DNA of 64,000 bases from Nocardia macrotermitis. Its GTDB lineage: Bacteria; Actinomycetota; Actinomycetes; Mycobacteriales; Mycobacteriaceae. Positions 1 to 7,829 of this stretch are shown piece by piece. The first letter of the stretch is position 1, and each line of letters begins with the position of its first letter. A program made the translations under genes and the position numbers. Under the pieces are notes generated by a model. The model did not search any database. It was not told the origin of the DNA and saw only the letters and a list, made by a program, of their open reading frames with translations. The stretch covers positions 186,001 to 250,000 of the forward strand of contig NZ_WEGK01000004.1 in assembly GCF_009604405.1 (NCBI RefSeq), given 5' to 3'.

Positions 1-333
1 GTCGCGGAAGATCACCAGGCTGACGATCGAGACCGCGATGGTGCCGAACAGCTCGGTCAGTGCGGCGGTGAGATTCGCGACGACCGTTCCGGTTCCGGCC
101 GATTCCTGTAGCGCGTGCGCCTGCGCGTTCAACTTCGTGATCCGGTCCCGGACGAGTTCGGCCAGGAATTCGTCGAAATCGCTGAAGTGCCGGTGCAGTA
201 CGCCCTTCGCGCACCCCGCCTCGGTGGTGACCGCGCGGCTGGTCAGGGCGTCGGGACCGTCCCGCAGCAGGATGCGTTCGGCCGCGCCGAACAGCTGCTC
301 GCGCACATCGCGCAGGGCCACTCCGGTGGGCAC
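1..333 (-). CDS. TetR/AcrR-family transcriptional regulator (partial, C-terminus outside window)
   Basis: The N-terminal 111 residues are visible and run leftward off the window. The start I prefer is the GTG at 331-333, preceded by AAAGGAG five bases upstream; an earlier GTG at 337-339 overlaps that ribosome site. Residues about 10-55 form a TetR helix-turn-helix: the segment around ALTSRAVTTEAG followed by AKGVLHRHFSDFDEFL matches the usual order of helix 2, turn, recognition helix and the aromatic/His stretch. The ligand-binding domain begins around residue 60 and is cut off, so the effector is unknown. The gene is divergent from the methyltransferase at 416, with an 82-base gap full of dyad symmetry, so it probably represses that gene and itself. 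Family assignment is by pattern; the regulatory role is inferred from position. Confidence 0.75.
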   Translation of the reverse strand, partial: MPTGVALRDVREQLFGAAERILLRDGPDALTSRAVTTEAGCAKGVLHRHFSDFDEFLAELVRDRITKLNAQAHALQESAGTGTVVANLTAALTELFGTIAVSIVSLVIFRD

Positions 334-370
334 CGGCACTCCTTTCCGCTCAGGGCGAACTCGATGACGC

Positions 371-389
371 ACTCGAAACGTTGTCGAGT
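371..389. promoter_or_regulatory. Dyad-symmetric candidate operator between the tetR-like gene and the methyltransferase
   Basis: ACTCGAAACGTTGTCGAGT has six-base perfect arms (ACTCGA / TCGAGT) around an AACGTT-containing centre. Its length and symmetry are typical of TetR-family operators. It lies in the short divergent intergenic region, so it is a natural site for autoregulation. The symmetry is seen directly; the binding is inferred. Confidence 0.45.
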
Positions 390-423
390 GGGCATGCGCC
401 CATTACCGTGGGCACATGCCCAC
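388..423. promoter_or_regulatory. Two tandem GTGGGC-type palindromes overlapping the methyltransferase start
   Basis: GTGGGCACATGCCCAC at 408-423 is a perfect 16-base palindrome and contains the ATG at 416. A degenerate copy, GTGGGCATGCGCCCAT, lies at 388-403. The two are exactly 20 bases apart, about two helical turns, as expected for two repressor dimers on one face of DNA. Binding here would block initiation of the methyltransferase. They differ in sequence from the 371-389 dyad, so only one of the two motif types may be the real operator. Confidence 0.4.
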
Positions 424-1258
424 TCTACCGCCCGAACAGCCCGGACCAGCACCGACCGAGACACCCTCGCCCGAGACTCCGCACCGGGCCCGCGCCATCG
501 CCGAATCCTTCGGCGTGGACGCACCCCGCTACGACCGCACCCGCCCGCCCTATCCGGCCGCGCTGATCGAGCGCATCCGCACGACCGCGCCCGGCGGCGC
601 GATCCTGGACGTCGGCACCGGAACCGGCATCGTCGCACGACAATTCCGGGATCTGGGCTGCACCGTGCTCGGCGTGGAACCCGACGCGCGGATGGCCGAA
701 TTCGCGCGCAGCACCGGAATCGAGACCGAGGTCGCGACCTTCGAGACCTGGGCACCCGGGGACCGCCGGTTCGACGCGGTGGTGTCGGGCACGGCCTGGC
801 ACTGGGTGGACCCGGCCGCCGGGGCCGCGCAGGCCGGGCGGGTATTGCGGCCCGGCGGGCTGCTCGCACCGTTCAACCACGTCTTCCAGCTGCCGCCCGA
901 GGTGGCCGAGCGGGTGCAGGCGGTCTATCGGCGGGTGATTCCCGACTCGCCGTTCCTGGATCAGCCGACCCGTCCGACCGTGGACCTCTACCGGGCGTTC
1001 TTCGACCGCGCCGCCGAGGGGATGCGGGCGAGCGGCGCGTTCGAGGAGCCGCGGCAGTGGCAGTTCGAGTGGCAGCGCGACTACACCCGCGACGAATGGC
1101 TGGATCAGTTGCCGACGACCGGCATGTTCACCCGGCTCGAACCGGATCGGCTGGCCGAGATCCTGGCCGGGACCGGCACGGTCATCGATGAACTAGGGGG
1201 CGTCTTCACGATGTCGTACACGACCGTCGCCGTCGCGGCCATCCGGAAAACCGATTGA
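416..1258 (+). CDS. Class I SAM-dependent methyltransferase
   Basis: A 280-residue soluble protein with a Rossmann-type methyltransferase fold. SAM-binding motif I reads DVGTGTG at residues 65-71, followed by the acidic strand end GVEPDARM. Before it, FGVDAPRYDRTRPPYP is typical of the UbiE/BioC-like group annotated as methyltransferase type 11. GRVLRPGGLLAPFNHV is the usual post-motif III stretch. The substrate cannot be told from sequence. The ATG at 416 has no clear Shine-Dalgarno sequence and sits inside a perfect palindrome, so translation may be leaderless or begin slightly downstream. A strong hairpin follows the gene. Divergence from a TetR-type regulator suggests it is induced by a small molecule. 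Confidence 0.8.
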   Translation: MPTLPPEQPGPAPTETPSPETPHRARAIAESFGVDAPRYDRTRPPYPAALIERIRTTAPGGAILDVGTGTGIVARQFRDLGCTVLGVEPDARMAEFARSTGIETEVATFETWAPGDRRFDAVVSGTAWHWVDPAAGAAQAGRVLRPGGLLAPFNHVFQLPPEVAERVQAVYRRVIPDSPFLDQPTRPTVDLYRAFFDRAAEGMRASGAFEEPRQWQFEWQRDYTRDEWLDQLPTTGMFTRLEPDRLAEILAGTGTVIDELGGVFTMSYTTVAVAAIRKTD

Positions 1259-1306
1259 TATCGGATCCTGTTGCACACCAAGGGAATTCGTTCACATTCG
1301 AGATGA

Positions 1307-1333
1307 GGTGCCGGGCACCCCGAGCCCGGCACC
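1307..1333 (+). terminator. Strong hairpin after the methyltransferase gene
   Basis: GGTGCCGGGC and GCCCGGCACC form a perfect ten-base stem with a seven-base loop, 48 bases after the methyltransferase stop. There is no T-tract, as is common for actinobacterial intrinsic terminators. It could stop rightward transcription before the DUF1906 gene. Confidence 0.55.
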
Positions 1334-1479
1334 CGTCCGATCGCCGCGCGGTTCCGAATCACTGAGCACGTAAAGCTCACGGCCAGAACATCATCAGGGC
1401 GATCACCCACACCTCGGCAGCCATCGCGACGTGTGGCCGGTCGCCGCATCAGCCATATCTTCGATCGGGGAGGAACGAC

Positions 1480-2328
1480 ATGGCCAATGGTCTGGATTAT
1501 GCCGGGGGAATTCCCGGCGGCGCGGCCATCGCGGCCGCCGGATATCGATTCGTCTGCCGCTATCTCACTCCGGGCGGTCCCGGCCTACCCGGCAAACTAC
1601 TCACGCCCGGCGAAGCGGATGACTTGCGCGCCAACGGAATCGACATCGTCGCGAATTGGGAGACCACCGCCGACGCGATGTTGAACGGTTACGACGCCGG
1701 GCGCGCGGACGCCGCGGCCGCACTGCGGCAGGCGCTGGCCTGCGGCGGCTCGGCGGACCGCCCGATCTACTTCTCCGCCGATTTCGACGCCACCCCCGAA
1801 CAACAGGCCCCGATCAACGCCTACCTCCAAGGCGCCGCAACGGTTCTCGGCACCAAGAACGTCGGCATCTACGGCGGGTACTGGACCGTCTCGCGGGCGC
1901 TGGACGCGGGCGTGGCCGCCTGGGCGTGGCAGACCCAGGCGTGGAGCGGCGGGAATCAGGATCCGCGCATCAATATCCTGCAGAACGTCTCCCTCGGATA
2001 CGCCCACGTCAACGGCGTCGAATGCGATATCGACCAATCCCTGACCGCCGATTTCGGACAATGGAGCCTAGGAGGAGATATGCAACTGAGTGACACCATC
2101 ACCGATGCGTACGGGAATCAGGTTTCCGTCGGCGACGCCCTCAAATGGCTGCTCTACCACACGGATCTGACCGTCGACCAGATCGGCGGCGAGGGCACTC
2201 GGACCGCGATGCCCGCCGTGTTCACCGGCTGGCCGCAGCTCAACGGCCGCACGATCGTGGACGCGCTCGCGGAAATCGGTGCGCACCTCGGCATTTCGGG
2301 CTATCAAGCGCCGACGAACCAGACCTGA
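1480..2328 (+). CDS. DUF1906 (Rv2525c-like) glycoside-hydrolase-like protein
   Basis: A 282-residue protein. Residues about 3-195 match the DUF1906 / Rv2525c-like glycoside-hydrolase-like domain, a TIM-barrel related to GH25-type lysozymes: GLDYAGGIPGGAAIAAAGYR at the N-terminus, then YLTPGG, ANWE, the YFSADFDA strand, NVGIYGGYW and AWQTQAW. In mycobacteria this family is linked to cell-wall functions; the substrate here is unknown. No signal peptide or Tat motif is seen. The start is set by GGGGAGGA upstream of ATG 1480. A C-terminal extension of about 82 residues (201-282) is separate from the barrel and begins at a Met with its own strong ribosome site (see 2070-2082). The stop is 3 bases from that of the convergent DNA glycosylase gene. 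Confidence 0.8.
   Translation: MANGLDYAGGIPGGAAIAAAGYRFVCRYLTPGGPGLPGKLLTPGEADDLRANGIDIVANWETTADAMLNGYDAGRADAAAALRQALACGGSADRPIYFSADFDATPEQQAPINAYLQGAATVLGTKNVGIYGGYWTVSRALDAGVAAWAWQTQAWSGGNQDPRINILQNVSLGYAHVNGVECDIDQSLTADFGQWSLGGDMQLSDTITDAYGNQVSVGDALKWLLYHTDLTVDQIGGEGTRTAMPAVFTGWPQLNGRTIVDALAEIGAHLGISGYQAPTNQT
2070..2082 (+). promoter_or_regulatory. Internal Shine-Dalgarno and in-frame ATG inside the DUF1906 gene
   Basis: AGGAGG at 2070-2075 is followed four bases later by ATG at 2080, in frame with the DUF1906 gene (codon 201). It falls exactly at the boundary between the catalytic-like barrel and the C-terminal module. Initiation here would make a free 82-residue C-terminal protein from 2080-2328. 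The motif is seen directly; use as a start is inferred. Confidence 0.45.
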
Positions 2329-2331
2329 GGA

Positions 2332-3198
2332 CTATTTCAGCAGCCGCGACATGCGCCGGTCGGCCAGGATCTTGCCGCCGGTCTGACAGGTCGGGCAGTA
2401 CTGGAAAGACTTGTCCGCGTAGGCAACTTCACGCACGGTGTCACCGCACACCGGGCAGGGCAGACCGGTCCGGGCGTGCACCCGGAGCCCGGATCGCTTC
2501 TCGCCCTTGAGTTTCGCCGCCTCCTGGCCGACCGATCGATCGATGGCGTCGGTGAGGATCTCGCGCATCGCCGCGTACAGCCGCTCGACCTCCTCGGGGG
2601 TCAGGCGGTTGGCGGTGGCGAACGGGGAAAGCTTTGCCGCGTGCAGGATTTCGTCGGAATAGGCATTGCCGATTCCGGCGATCACCACCTGATCGGCCAG
2701 TACCGTCTTGAGTCGCTGAGCGGTGCCGTGCAGCAGTTCGGCGAACTGCGCGGAGGTGACCTCCAGCGCGTCGGGGCCCAGGCGGGCGATGCCGGGGACC
2801 GTCTGCGGATCCTCCACGACCCACACGGCCAGGCGCTTCTTCGTTCCCGCCTCGGTCAGGTCGAAGGCCGGAGTCGCCCCCTCGGAGGTGAACAGATGCA
2901 CCCGCAGCGCCAGCGGCCCCTTGCCCGGTTTGGGCGGCGTACGCCCCGGCTCATCGATCCAGCGCAGCCAACCGGCCCGCGACAGATGGGTGATCAACCA
3001 CAGACCATCGCACGCCAACCCCAGATGCTTACCCCAGTGCCCCGCCCCGGTGACATCGCGACCCGACAGCGCGGTGACCGGCGGATCGAACGTCTTGAGC
3101 ACACTCAGCGCCGCGACATCCACCCGCCCCACGACCGCGCCCACCGCATGCTCGACCAGGAACCGCTCGAGCGCCACGATCTCCGGTAATTCGGGCAC
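2332..3198 (-). CDS. Fpg/Nei-family DNA glycosylase (AP lyase)
   Basis: A 288-residue base-excision repair enzyme. The GTG start is fixed by the conserved N-terminus PELPEI, where Pro2 (after Met removal) is the Schiff-base nucleophile and Glu3 the general acid. A helix-two-turn-helix region lies around GIGNAYSDEILHAAKLSPFA, and the C-terminus carries a zinc finger C-x2-C-x16-C-x2-C (CPVC ... CPTC) followed by QTGGKILADRRMSRLLK. The family removes oxidised bases and cleaves the abasic site. The sequence resembles the actinobacterial Nei/MutM-like paralogues as much as Fpg itself, so I leave the symbol blank. It lies downstream of cobF in the same direction after a 237-base gap that contains a small hairpin, GCCGGAAATCCGGC at 3233-3246. 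Confidence 0.85.
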   Translation of the reverse strand: MPELPEIVALERFLVEHAVGAVVGRVDVAALSVLKTFDPPVTALSGRDVTGAGHWGKHLGLACDGLWLITHLSRAGWLRWIDEPGRTPPKPGKGPLALRVHLFTSEGATPAFDLTEAGTKKRLAVWVVEDPQTVPGIARLGPDALEVTSAQFAELLHGTAQRLKTVLADQVVIAGIGNAYSDEILHAAKLSPFATANRLTPEEVERLYAAMREILTDAIDRSVGQEAAKLKGEKRSGLRVHARTGLPCPVCGDTVREVAYADKSFQYCPTCQTGGKILADRRMSRLLK

Positions 3199-3435
3199 CC
3201 CTGCACCCTACCGGCGACCACCGACAATCCGAGCCGGAAATCCGGCCCACTCGCCGAGCCGGTCGATCCAGGACGCACCGCGAGTCGCCGAAGAATTCCA
3301 CATCCATCCACACCGCAGTGCACGGACCGGCGCGACGGTTCGGAGAACATCCTCGGACCGCGCCCCGACGGCAGTGGCACTCGCCATCTGCGTATCGCCG
3401 TCGCGTCTCCCGGCGAAGTTCAGACCACGACGGAC

Positions 3436-4185
3436 TCAGCCGACATCCCGGCGCAGCAGGTAGATGTCCATGATCCACCCCTTCTGCTCGCGGAGTTCGT
3501 TGCGACGCTGGAGGATTCGCGATTCCACCGCACGCAGCGGGCCTTCGATGAGTTCCTCGTCTGGCATGCCCAGGTACGCGCCCCACCAGATGTGCACGTC
3601 GTCGCCGGGAACGCCGGTGAAGGAGGTCTCGCCGTCGAGCATGACCACCGTGGGCACGCCGGGCGCCAGCCCTTCCTCGCGCAGGCGGCGGCCGGTGGTG
3701 ATGTGCACCGGTTCGCCTATCTCGTGCAGCACGATCCGGTGTCGGGCGGCCAGGGCCTGGGCGCTGGTCACGCCGGGAATCACCTCGTAGTCCAGCGGCA
3801 TCACGGCATCGACGCGCTCGATCATCCGCAACGTGCTGTCGTACAGCGCGGGATCCCCCCACACCAGAATCGCCCCGACCCCGTCGTGCCCCGCGAACGC
3901 CTCCCCCAGCAGCGCCGCGCGCCGCGCATGCCAATCCAGCACGACGTCCCGGTACTCCCCGTCCCCCACCGTGCGCTCGCGCGGCGGATCGACGATCTCC
4001 ACGATCCGGTATTCCCGATCCATGTGCGCGGCCAGAATCGCGGTCCGCACCTCCACCAACTCCCGCTTGGCCTCCCCCTTACCGATCACGAAGAACACCT
4101 CGGCCCGCCGCATGGCATTGACGGCCTGCACCGTCACCTGCTCCGGATCCCCGGCCCCGATCCCGATCACATAAAGCTTCCGCAC
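3436..4185 (-). CDS. cobF: CobF, precorrin-6A synthase (deacetylating)
   Basis: A 249-residue tetrapyrrole methylase that uses SAM to methylate C-1 of precorrin-5 and removes acetate, in aerobic cobalamin synthesis. The start RKLYVIGIGAGDPEQVTVQA is the glycine-rich SAM/precorrin methylase motif. Further family signs are VFFVIGKGEAKRELVEVR, LVWGDPALYDSTLRMIE, YEVIPGVTSAQALAARHRI and TVVMLDGETSF. I chose the GTG at 4183-4185 because the fold starts there and the length fits CobF (about 250 residues). The open frame extends upstream to 4494 without homology. No other cob genes are adjacent, so the gene stands apart from a cobalamin operon here. Confidence 0.9.
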   Translation of the reverse strand: MRKLYVIGIGAGDPEQVTVQAVNAMRRAEVFFVIGKGEAKRELVEVRTAILAAHMDREYRIVEIVDPPRERTVGDGEYRDVVLDWHARRAALLGEAFAGHDGVGAILVWGDPALYDSTLRMIERVDAVMPLDYEVIPGVTSAQALAARHRIVLHEIGEPVHITTGRRLREEGLAPGVPTVVMLDGETSFTGVPGDDVHIWWGAYLGMPDEELIEGPLRAVESRILQRRNELREQKGWIMDIYLLRRDVG

Positions 4186-4312
4186 CCCGCAAGCTTGCCA
4201 AACCCCCACAACCAGCGGTTCCCGGGTGGACGCTCCATGGTCGGCGCGGAAACCGGCACCCACCGCGCGCCCTCTCCGACGCCGGAGCGTCGCCCACATT
4301 GATACTCCATGG

Positions 4313-5041
4313 TCAGTGGAGTGAAAGTGCCTTGTTCGCCTCGAGTACGAGCACCGGTAGCTGTGGCGCTCCCGCTTCGTCGAATTCCGGATGGAAGTCG
4401 TGCCGAGTGAAGCGTTCGAGCATCTGGTCGGCCAATCCGTTGGTTTCGAGCCGACCGGTTCGCAGGGCCGTGATGGACCAGGTCGGCTCGGCAAAGAGCG
4501 AGCGGAGCCGCTGTTCGGAAACCGGATGGGGCGAGTACAGGTCGCCGTGCTCGGCCGGAGTGAAACAGAATTGGATCAGTCGGCCGCCGGGTTTCAGCAC
4601 TCGGATCAGCCCATCCACATGTTCGCGTTGTTGTCGCGGATCGAGGTTGTGCAGCAGACCGCTGCTCAGCACCGTGTCGAAGCGGCTGTCGTACCCCTCG
4701 AGGACGGTCGCGTCCGCGACGGCGAAATCGACCGCCAGCCCACGTGCCGCTGCTCGGCCGCGGGCCTGCGCTATGGCGGTAGGTGCGACGTCCAGACCGG
4801 TGACCACGTACCCGAGGCCGGCGAGATGAACCGCGTTGTCACCGGGGCCGCAGCCGATATCGAGTACTTCCCCGGTGATGCGGCCCTGCTGTTCGAATTC
4901 CACGACCAGCGGTTGCGGCCGTCCGATGTCCCATGGCGCGCGTTCGAGGACGAGGCCGGTGGAGAATTCGTCGCCCCGGTACATCGGCTCGAAGTCGGAG
5001 GTCGTCATATCGACCTTCGGTGTCGCGTTGCTGTCGGTCAT
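4313..5041 (-). CDS. Class I SAM-dependent methyltransferase
   Basis: A 242-residue soluble protein. SAM motif I reads VLDIGCGPGDNAVHLA, followed by VTGLDVAPTAI (acidic strand-2 end), VADATVL (motif II) and IRVLKPGGRLIQFCF (motif III region). The N-terminal FEPMYRGDEFSTGLVLERAPWDIGRPQP is typical of thiopurine-methyltransferase-like or tellurite-resistance-like methyltransferases of actinobacteria; the acceptor is unknown. AAAGGA lies ten bases before ATG 5041. It is the third gene of a leftward cluster doxX-like, NmrA-like, methyltransferase, and is followed after 127 bases by cobF. Confidence 0.8.
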   Translation of the reverse strand: MTDSNATPKVDMTTSDFEPMYRGDEFSTGLVLERAPWDIGRPQPLVVEFEQQGRITGEVLDIGCGPGDNAVHLAGLGYVVTGLDVAPTAIAQARGRAAARGLAVDFAVADATVLEGYDSRFDTVLSSGLLHNLDPRQQREHVDGLIRVLKPGGRLIQFCFTPAEHGDLYSPHPVSEQRLRSLFAEPTWSITALRTGRLETNGLADQMLERFTRHDFHPEFDEAGAPQLPVLVLEANKALSLH

Positions 5042-5112
5042 CGTGCATGTCCTTTCAGGTTGTACGGATTTCAGGTCGTACGGATCGGATCTCGTCAGGC
5101 GACGGTGTCCAG

Positions 5113-5808
5113 TCAGCGATCGGCGAATGCTTCCTTTCGGACCAACCGGAAGAAACCCGGGTTGCCGACGGTCGTGATCACACCGACGGCTTTGCGCAGA
5201 TACCGGACGTCGCCAGCCAGCGCCAGCAGACTGGCAGCGAGGTCGGTACGTGCGGTGAACCGCCCCTCGGCGCGGCCCTCGGCAATGTGATAGGCGGTGA
5301 TATCGGGCCGGTCATACAGTCCGGCCGGGCGCACGATCGTCCACTCCACGGTGCTCGCGCGGATGAGGTCTTCCATGCGCCGCATGTCGTCGTAGACGGT
5401 TTTGCCGAGCACGTTCACCACATACGGTTGAAGTACGCGGTTGAACAGGAATCCGGCATCGGCGTAGGGATGCGGATCGACCGCGGTCGAGGTAACGGCG
5501 ACCAGCCGCCGCACGCCCTGTCGGCGCATGGCCGCGATGATGTTGCCGATCCCGTGGGAGTAGGTCACGACGGGCGCCCTGCCGAACGGCACGCCGAGCA
5601 CCGACAGCACAGCGTCCGTACCGGCCAGGACAGGGTCGAGCGCGGCCTGGTCGAGTACGTCGGCGCCGGCCACGGTAAGTCGATCATGGTGCAGCGGAAA
5701 CGAATCCGGACGGCGCGTTACCGCAACGACGTCATGCTCCGCGGCCAATGCCAGATCGGTGAGGAGCCGACCGGTGGGCCCGTTGGCTCCGAATACGGCG
5801 ATACGCAT
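5113..5808 (-). CDS. NmrA-like NAD(P)-binding protein (atypical SDR family)
   Basis: A 231-residue Rossmann-fold protein. The N-terminus MRIAVFGANGPTGRLL carries the GxxGxxG dinucleotide-binding loop, followed by VVAVTRRP (the end of strand 2, where Arg favours NADP). VRRLVAVTST and WTIVRPAGLYD are typical of the NAD(P)H-binding / SDR a5 group. There is no clear YxxxK catalytic pair, so it may be a sensor or an isomerase/reductase of unknown substrate. I chose ATG 5808 rather than ATG 5823 because AAAGG, which lies within the upstream ATGAAAGGC, is well spaced for 5808. It is 25 bases downstream of the DoxX-like gene and likely co-transcribed with it. Confidence 0.75.
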   Translation of the reverse strand: MRIAVFGANGPTGRLLTDLALAAEHDVVAVTRRPDSFPLHHDRLTVAGADVLDQAALDPVLAGTDAVLSVLGVPFGRAPVVTYSHGIGNIIAAMRRQGVRRLVAVTSTAVDPHPYADAGFLFNRVLQPYVVNVLGKTVYDDMRRMEDLIRASTVEWTIVRPAGLYDRPDITAYHIAEGRAEGRFTARTDLAASLLALAGDVRYLRKAVGVITTVGNPGFFRLVRKEAFADR

Positions 5809-5833
5809 GGGAATGCCTTTCATGGAGCGGCGG

Positions 5834-6205
5834 CTAACCGGCCAGGCCGAGAGCCAGACTCGCGATGGCGAGGGGCAGGAAGAACGTCACGGCACCGAAG
5901 AACGTCTGCGAATAGTCACTCACTCGAATATGGGTGTAGGCAGCGCAGACGAAGAACAGGACCAGACCGATCGCTGCCGCCGTGCCGATGAGAGGCACAC
6001 CGAGCAGGCCGATCGCAAGACCTGCCGCGCCCGCGGTTTTCAAGGTGCCGATGGGAAAGATCAACCAGGACTGCGGGATTCCCGCAGTCTCCATCGCCGG
6101 ACCGAGAGTCTTCATGATCGGCCCGAACCGCGTGATCGCGGCGAGGCCGGAGAACGCATTGGCACCGATGGCGATGAGCGTGACGACCAGATGTGCGGTG
6201 GGCAT
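5834..6205 (-). CDS. DoxX-like membrane protein
   Basis: A 123-residue membrane protein with about four hydrophobic helices: LVVTLIAIGANAFSGLAAI, IFPIGTLKTAGAAGLAIGLL, LIGTAAAIGLVLFFVCAAYT and FFGAVTFFLPLAIASLALGL. The pattern, with a conserved Pro/Gly-rich second helix after ESxG-like and RFGPIMKTLG sequences, is that of the DoxX/DUF4267 small membrane family of uncertain function. ATG 6205 is preceded by AGGGG. It is the first gene of the leftward cluster with the NmrA-like protein and methyltransferase; DoxX-like proteins often sit beside oxidoreductases. The cluster's promoter is discussed at 6219-6253. Confidence 0.7.
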   Translation of the reverse strand: MPTAHLVVTLIAIGANAFSGLAAITRFGPIMKTLGPAMETAGIPQSWLIFPIGTLKTAGAAGLAIGLLGVPLIGTAAAIGLVLFFVCAAYTHIRVSDYSQTFFGAVTFFLPLAIASLALGLAG

Positions 6206-6218
6206 CCAAACCCCTAAA

Positions 6219-6253
6219 GTATGAGTCTCGTATGATACGGTACTGATATTATA
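6219..6253 (-). promoter_or_regulatory. Promoter with candidate operator upstream of the doxX-like gene
   Basis: Read on the minus strand, a perfect TATAAT lies at 6253-6248. Downstream of it, between the expected start point and the ATG, are two CATAC units 11 bases apart (plus-strand GTATG at 6219-6223 and 6230-6234). The second is part of a palindrome, CGTATGATACG, at 6229-6239. This A/T-rich pocket stands out from the surrounding GC-rich DNA. A repressor bound there would block the leftward operon. The motifs are seen; the regulation is inferred. No matching regulator gene is adjacent. Confidence 0.4.
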
Positions 6254-6367
6254 TCGAGAGCGCAAGAGATGTGCACGATCCGATGCTCGGCTTTCACCCC
6301 GTACGCGACAGCTGGCGTCGGAGCCGCGGCAGTACTCGCCTTCCGAAATCTGCGTAAGCTGCCTGTC

Positions 6368-7201
6368 ATGGACGACTCGCGGCTCAGAGCGGTATCCGAC
6401 GTCTTTCCCGACACCCAGTACGAGGATCTGCTGCGGCTGGTGCTCGGCACGGGGACGGCGAAATCCGATCGGACCGGGACCGGGACGCGCAGTGTGTTCG
6501 GACATCAGCTGCGGTACGACCTGTCGACCGCGTTTCCGCTGATCACCACGAAGAAAGTGCATCTGAAGTCGATCGTCTACGAATTGCTGTGGTTCCTGCG
6601 CGGCGATTCGAACGTGGCGTGGCTGCACGAGCACGGGGTGAGCATCTGGGACGAATGGGCCGACGCGCGCGGCGAGCTGGGGCCGGTCTACGGGGTGCAG
6701 TGGCGGTCCTGGCCGACGCCGGACGGTGCGCAGATCGATCAGATCTCCGAGGTGCTGCACACGCTGCGGACCAATCCCGATTCGCGGCGGATGATCGTCT
6801 CGGCGTGGAACGTGGCCGATCTGGACCGGATGGCGCTGGCCCCGTGCCACGCGCTGTTCCAGTTCTATGTCGCGGACGGGAAGCTGTCCTGCCAGCTGTA
6901 TCAGCGCAGCGCGGATCTGTTCCTGGGTGTGCCGTTCAATATCGCGAGCTATGCCCTGCTGACCCTGATGGTCGCCCAGCAGACCGAGCTGGCGCCGGGT
7001 GATTTCATCTGGACCGGCGGGGACTGCCATATCTACGACAACCACGTCGAGCAGGTGCGAGAGCAGCTCGACCGGGAGCCGTATCCGTTCCCGCAGTTGC
7101 ATCTGCGGCCCGCGCCGTCACTGTTCGACTACGAGTACTCCGATGTGGAAGTGGTCGGATACCAGCATCATCCGGCGATCAAGGCGCCGGTCGCGGTATG
7201 A
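6368..7201 (+). CDS. thyA: Thymidylate synthase ThyA
   Basis: A 277-residue enzyme that methylates dUMP to dTMP using methylene-tetrahydrofolate. Clear family signatures are [20 protein letters not shown] (phosphate-binding Arg), [39 protein letters not shown], and the active-site loop [12 protein letters not shown] with the nucleophile Cys160. [20 protein letters not shown] binds dUMP and [12 protein letters not shown] follows. The start at ATG 6368 gives a family-sized protein with about 13 extra N-terminal residues compared with E. coli; an in-frame ATG at 6269 would add an unlikely leader. It overlaps folA by ATGA, so the two folate-cycle enzymes are translationally coupled. Confidence 0.95.
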   Translation: MDDSRLRAVSDVFPDTQYEDLLRLVLGTGTAKSDRTGTGTRSVFGHQLRYDLSTAFPLITTKKVHLKSIVYELLWFLRGDSNVAWLHEHGVSIWDEWADARGELGPVYGVQWRSWPTPDGAQIDQISEVLHTLRTNPDSRRMIVSAWNVADLDRMALAPCHALFQFYVADGKLSCQLYQRSADLFLGVPFNIASYALLTLMVAQQTELAPGDFIWTGGDCHIYDNHVEQVREQLDREPYPFPQLHLRPAPSLFDYEYSDVEVVGYQHHPAIKAPVAV

Positions 7202-7683
7202 CGCGGATCGGCTTGATCTGGGCGCAGGCCAGGAACGGCGTGATCGGCCGGGACAATGCGATCCCGTGGCACATTCCCGAGGATATGGCCCATTTCCGCA
7301 AGGTCACCGGCGGACATCCGGTGGTGATGGGACGTCGCACCTGGGATTCGCTGCCCGAGCGTTTCCGGCCGCTGCCCGGGCGCCGCAATATCGTCCTGAC
7401 GCGGCAGCCGGACTGGGCGGCGACCGGGGCCGAGCACGCCGATTCGCTGGAACAGGCGCTGCGGACACCCGGAACCGATCCGCTCTGGGTCATGGGCGGC
7501 GGCGAAATCTACCGTGCCGCAATGCGATACGCGACCGAGCTGATGGTCACCGAGGTGGACGCGGAGATCGACGGCGACGCGTACGCGCCCGATATCGGCC
7601 CGGAGTGGGTCGCGCGGGATTCGCCGTGGGAGCAGTCCAGCACCGGGTTGCGCTACCGCGTGCGGCACTACACCAGACGCTGA
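7198..7683 (+). CDS. folA: Dihydrofolate reductase
   Basis: A 161-residue enzyme that regenerates tetrahydrofolate from the dihydrofolate made by ThyA, with NADPH. The N-terminus [20 protein letters not shown], then [14 protein letters not shown] with the acidic active-site residue, [12 protein letters not shown] (NADPH-binding) and [14 protein letters not shown] are all standard for the family. It starts inside the last codon of thyA (ATGA overlap). Two copies of GATCCGGACGAA (7692-7703 and 7711-7722) follow the stop. Confidence 0.95.
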   Translation: MTRIGLIWAQARNGVIGRDNAIPWHIPEDMAHFRKVTGGHPVVMGRRTWDSLPERFRPLPGRRNIVLTRQPDWAATGAEHADSLEQALRTPGTDPLWVMGGGEIYRAAMRYATELMVTEVDAEIDGDAYAPDIGPEWVARDSPWEQSSTGLRYRVRHYTRR

Positions 7684-7829
7684 CGCCGGCCGATCCGGAC
7701 GAACGCGGATGATCCGGACGAAACATCGAATTGCAATGTGAAACAGCACGTTCTCGACCGGCCTCTCCGGCATACTCACGACTATTCAGCCCGTGACAAC
7801 TCGCACGGCACAGGCGTGAAAGGCTGTTC

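Noticed and set aside
3233..3246. GCCGGAAATCCGGC as the terminator of cobF.
   Set aside because: The six-base stem has a two-base loop, lies about 190 bases after the cobF stop and just ahead of the next gene; too weak to call.
4186..4494. N-terminal extension of cobF to 4494.
   Set aside because: The extra 103 residues have no family similarity, and CobF starts at the Rossmann-like segment beginning at the GTG at 4185.
7692..7722. Repeated GATCCGGACGAA after folA as a regulatory element.
   Set aside because: Only two short direct copies without dyad symmetry; could easily arise by chance in this composition.
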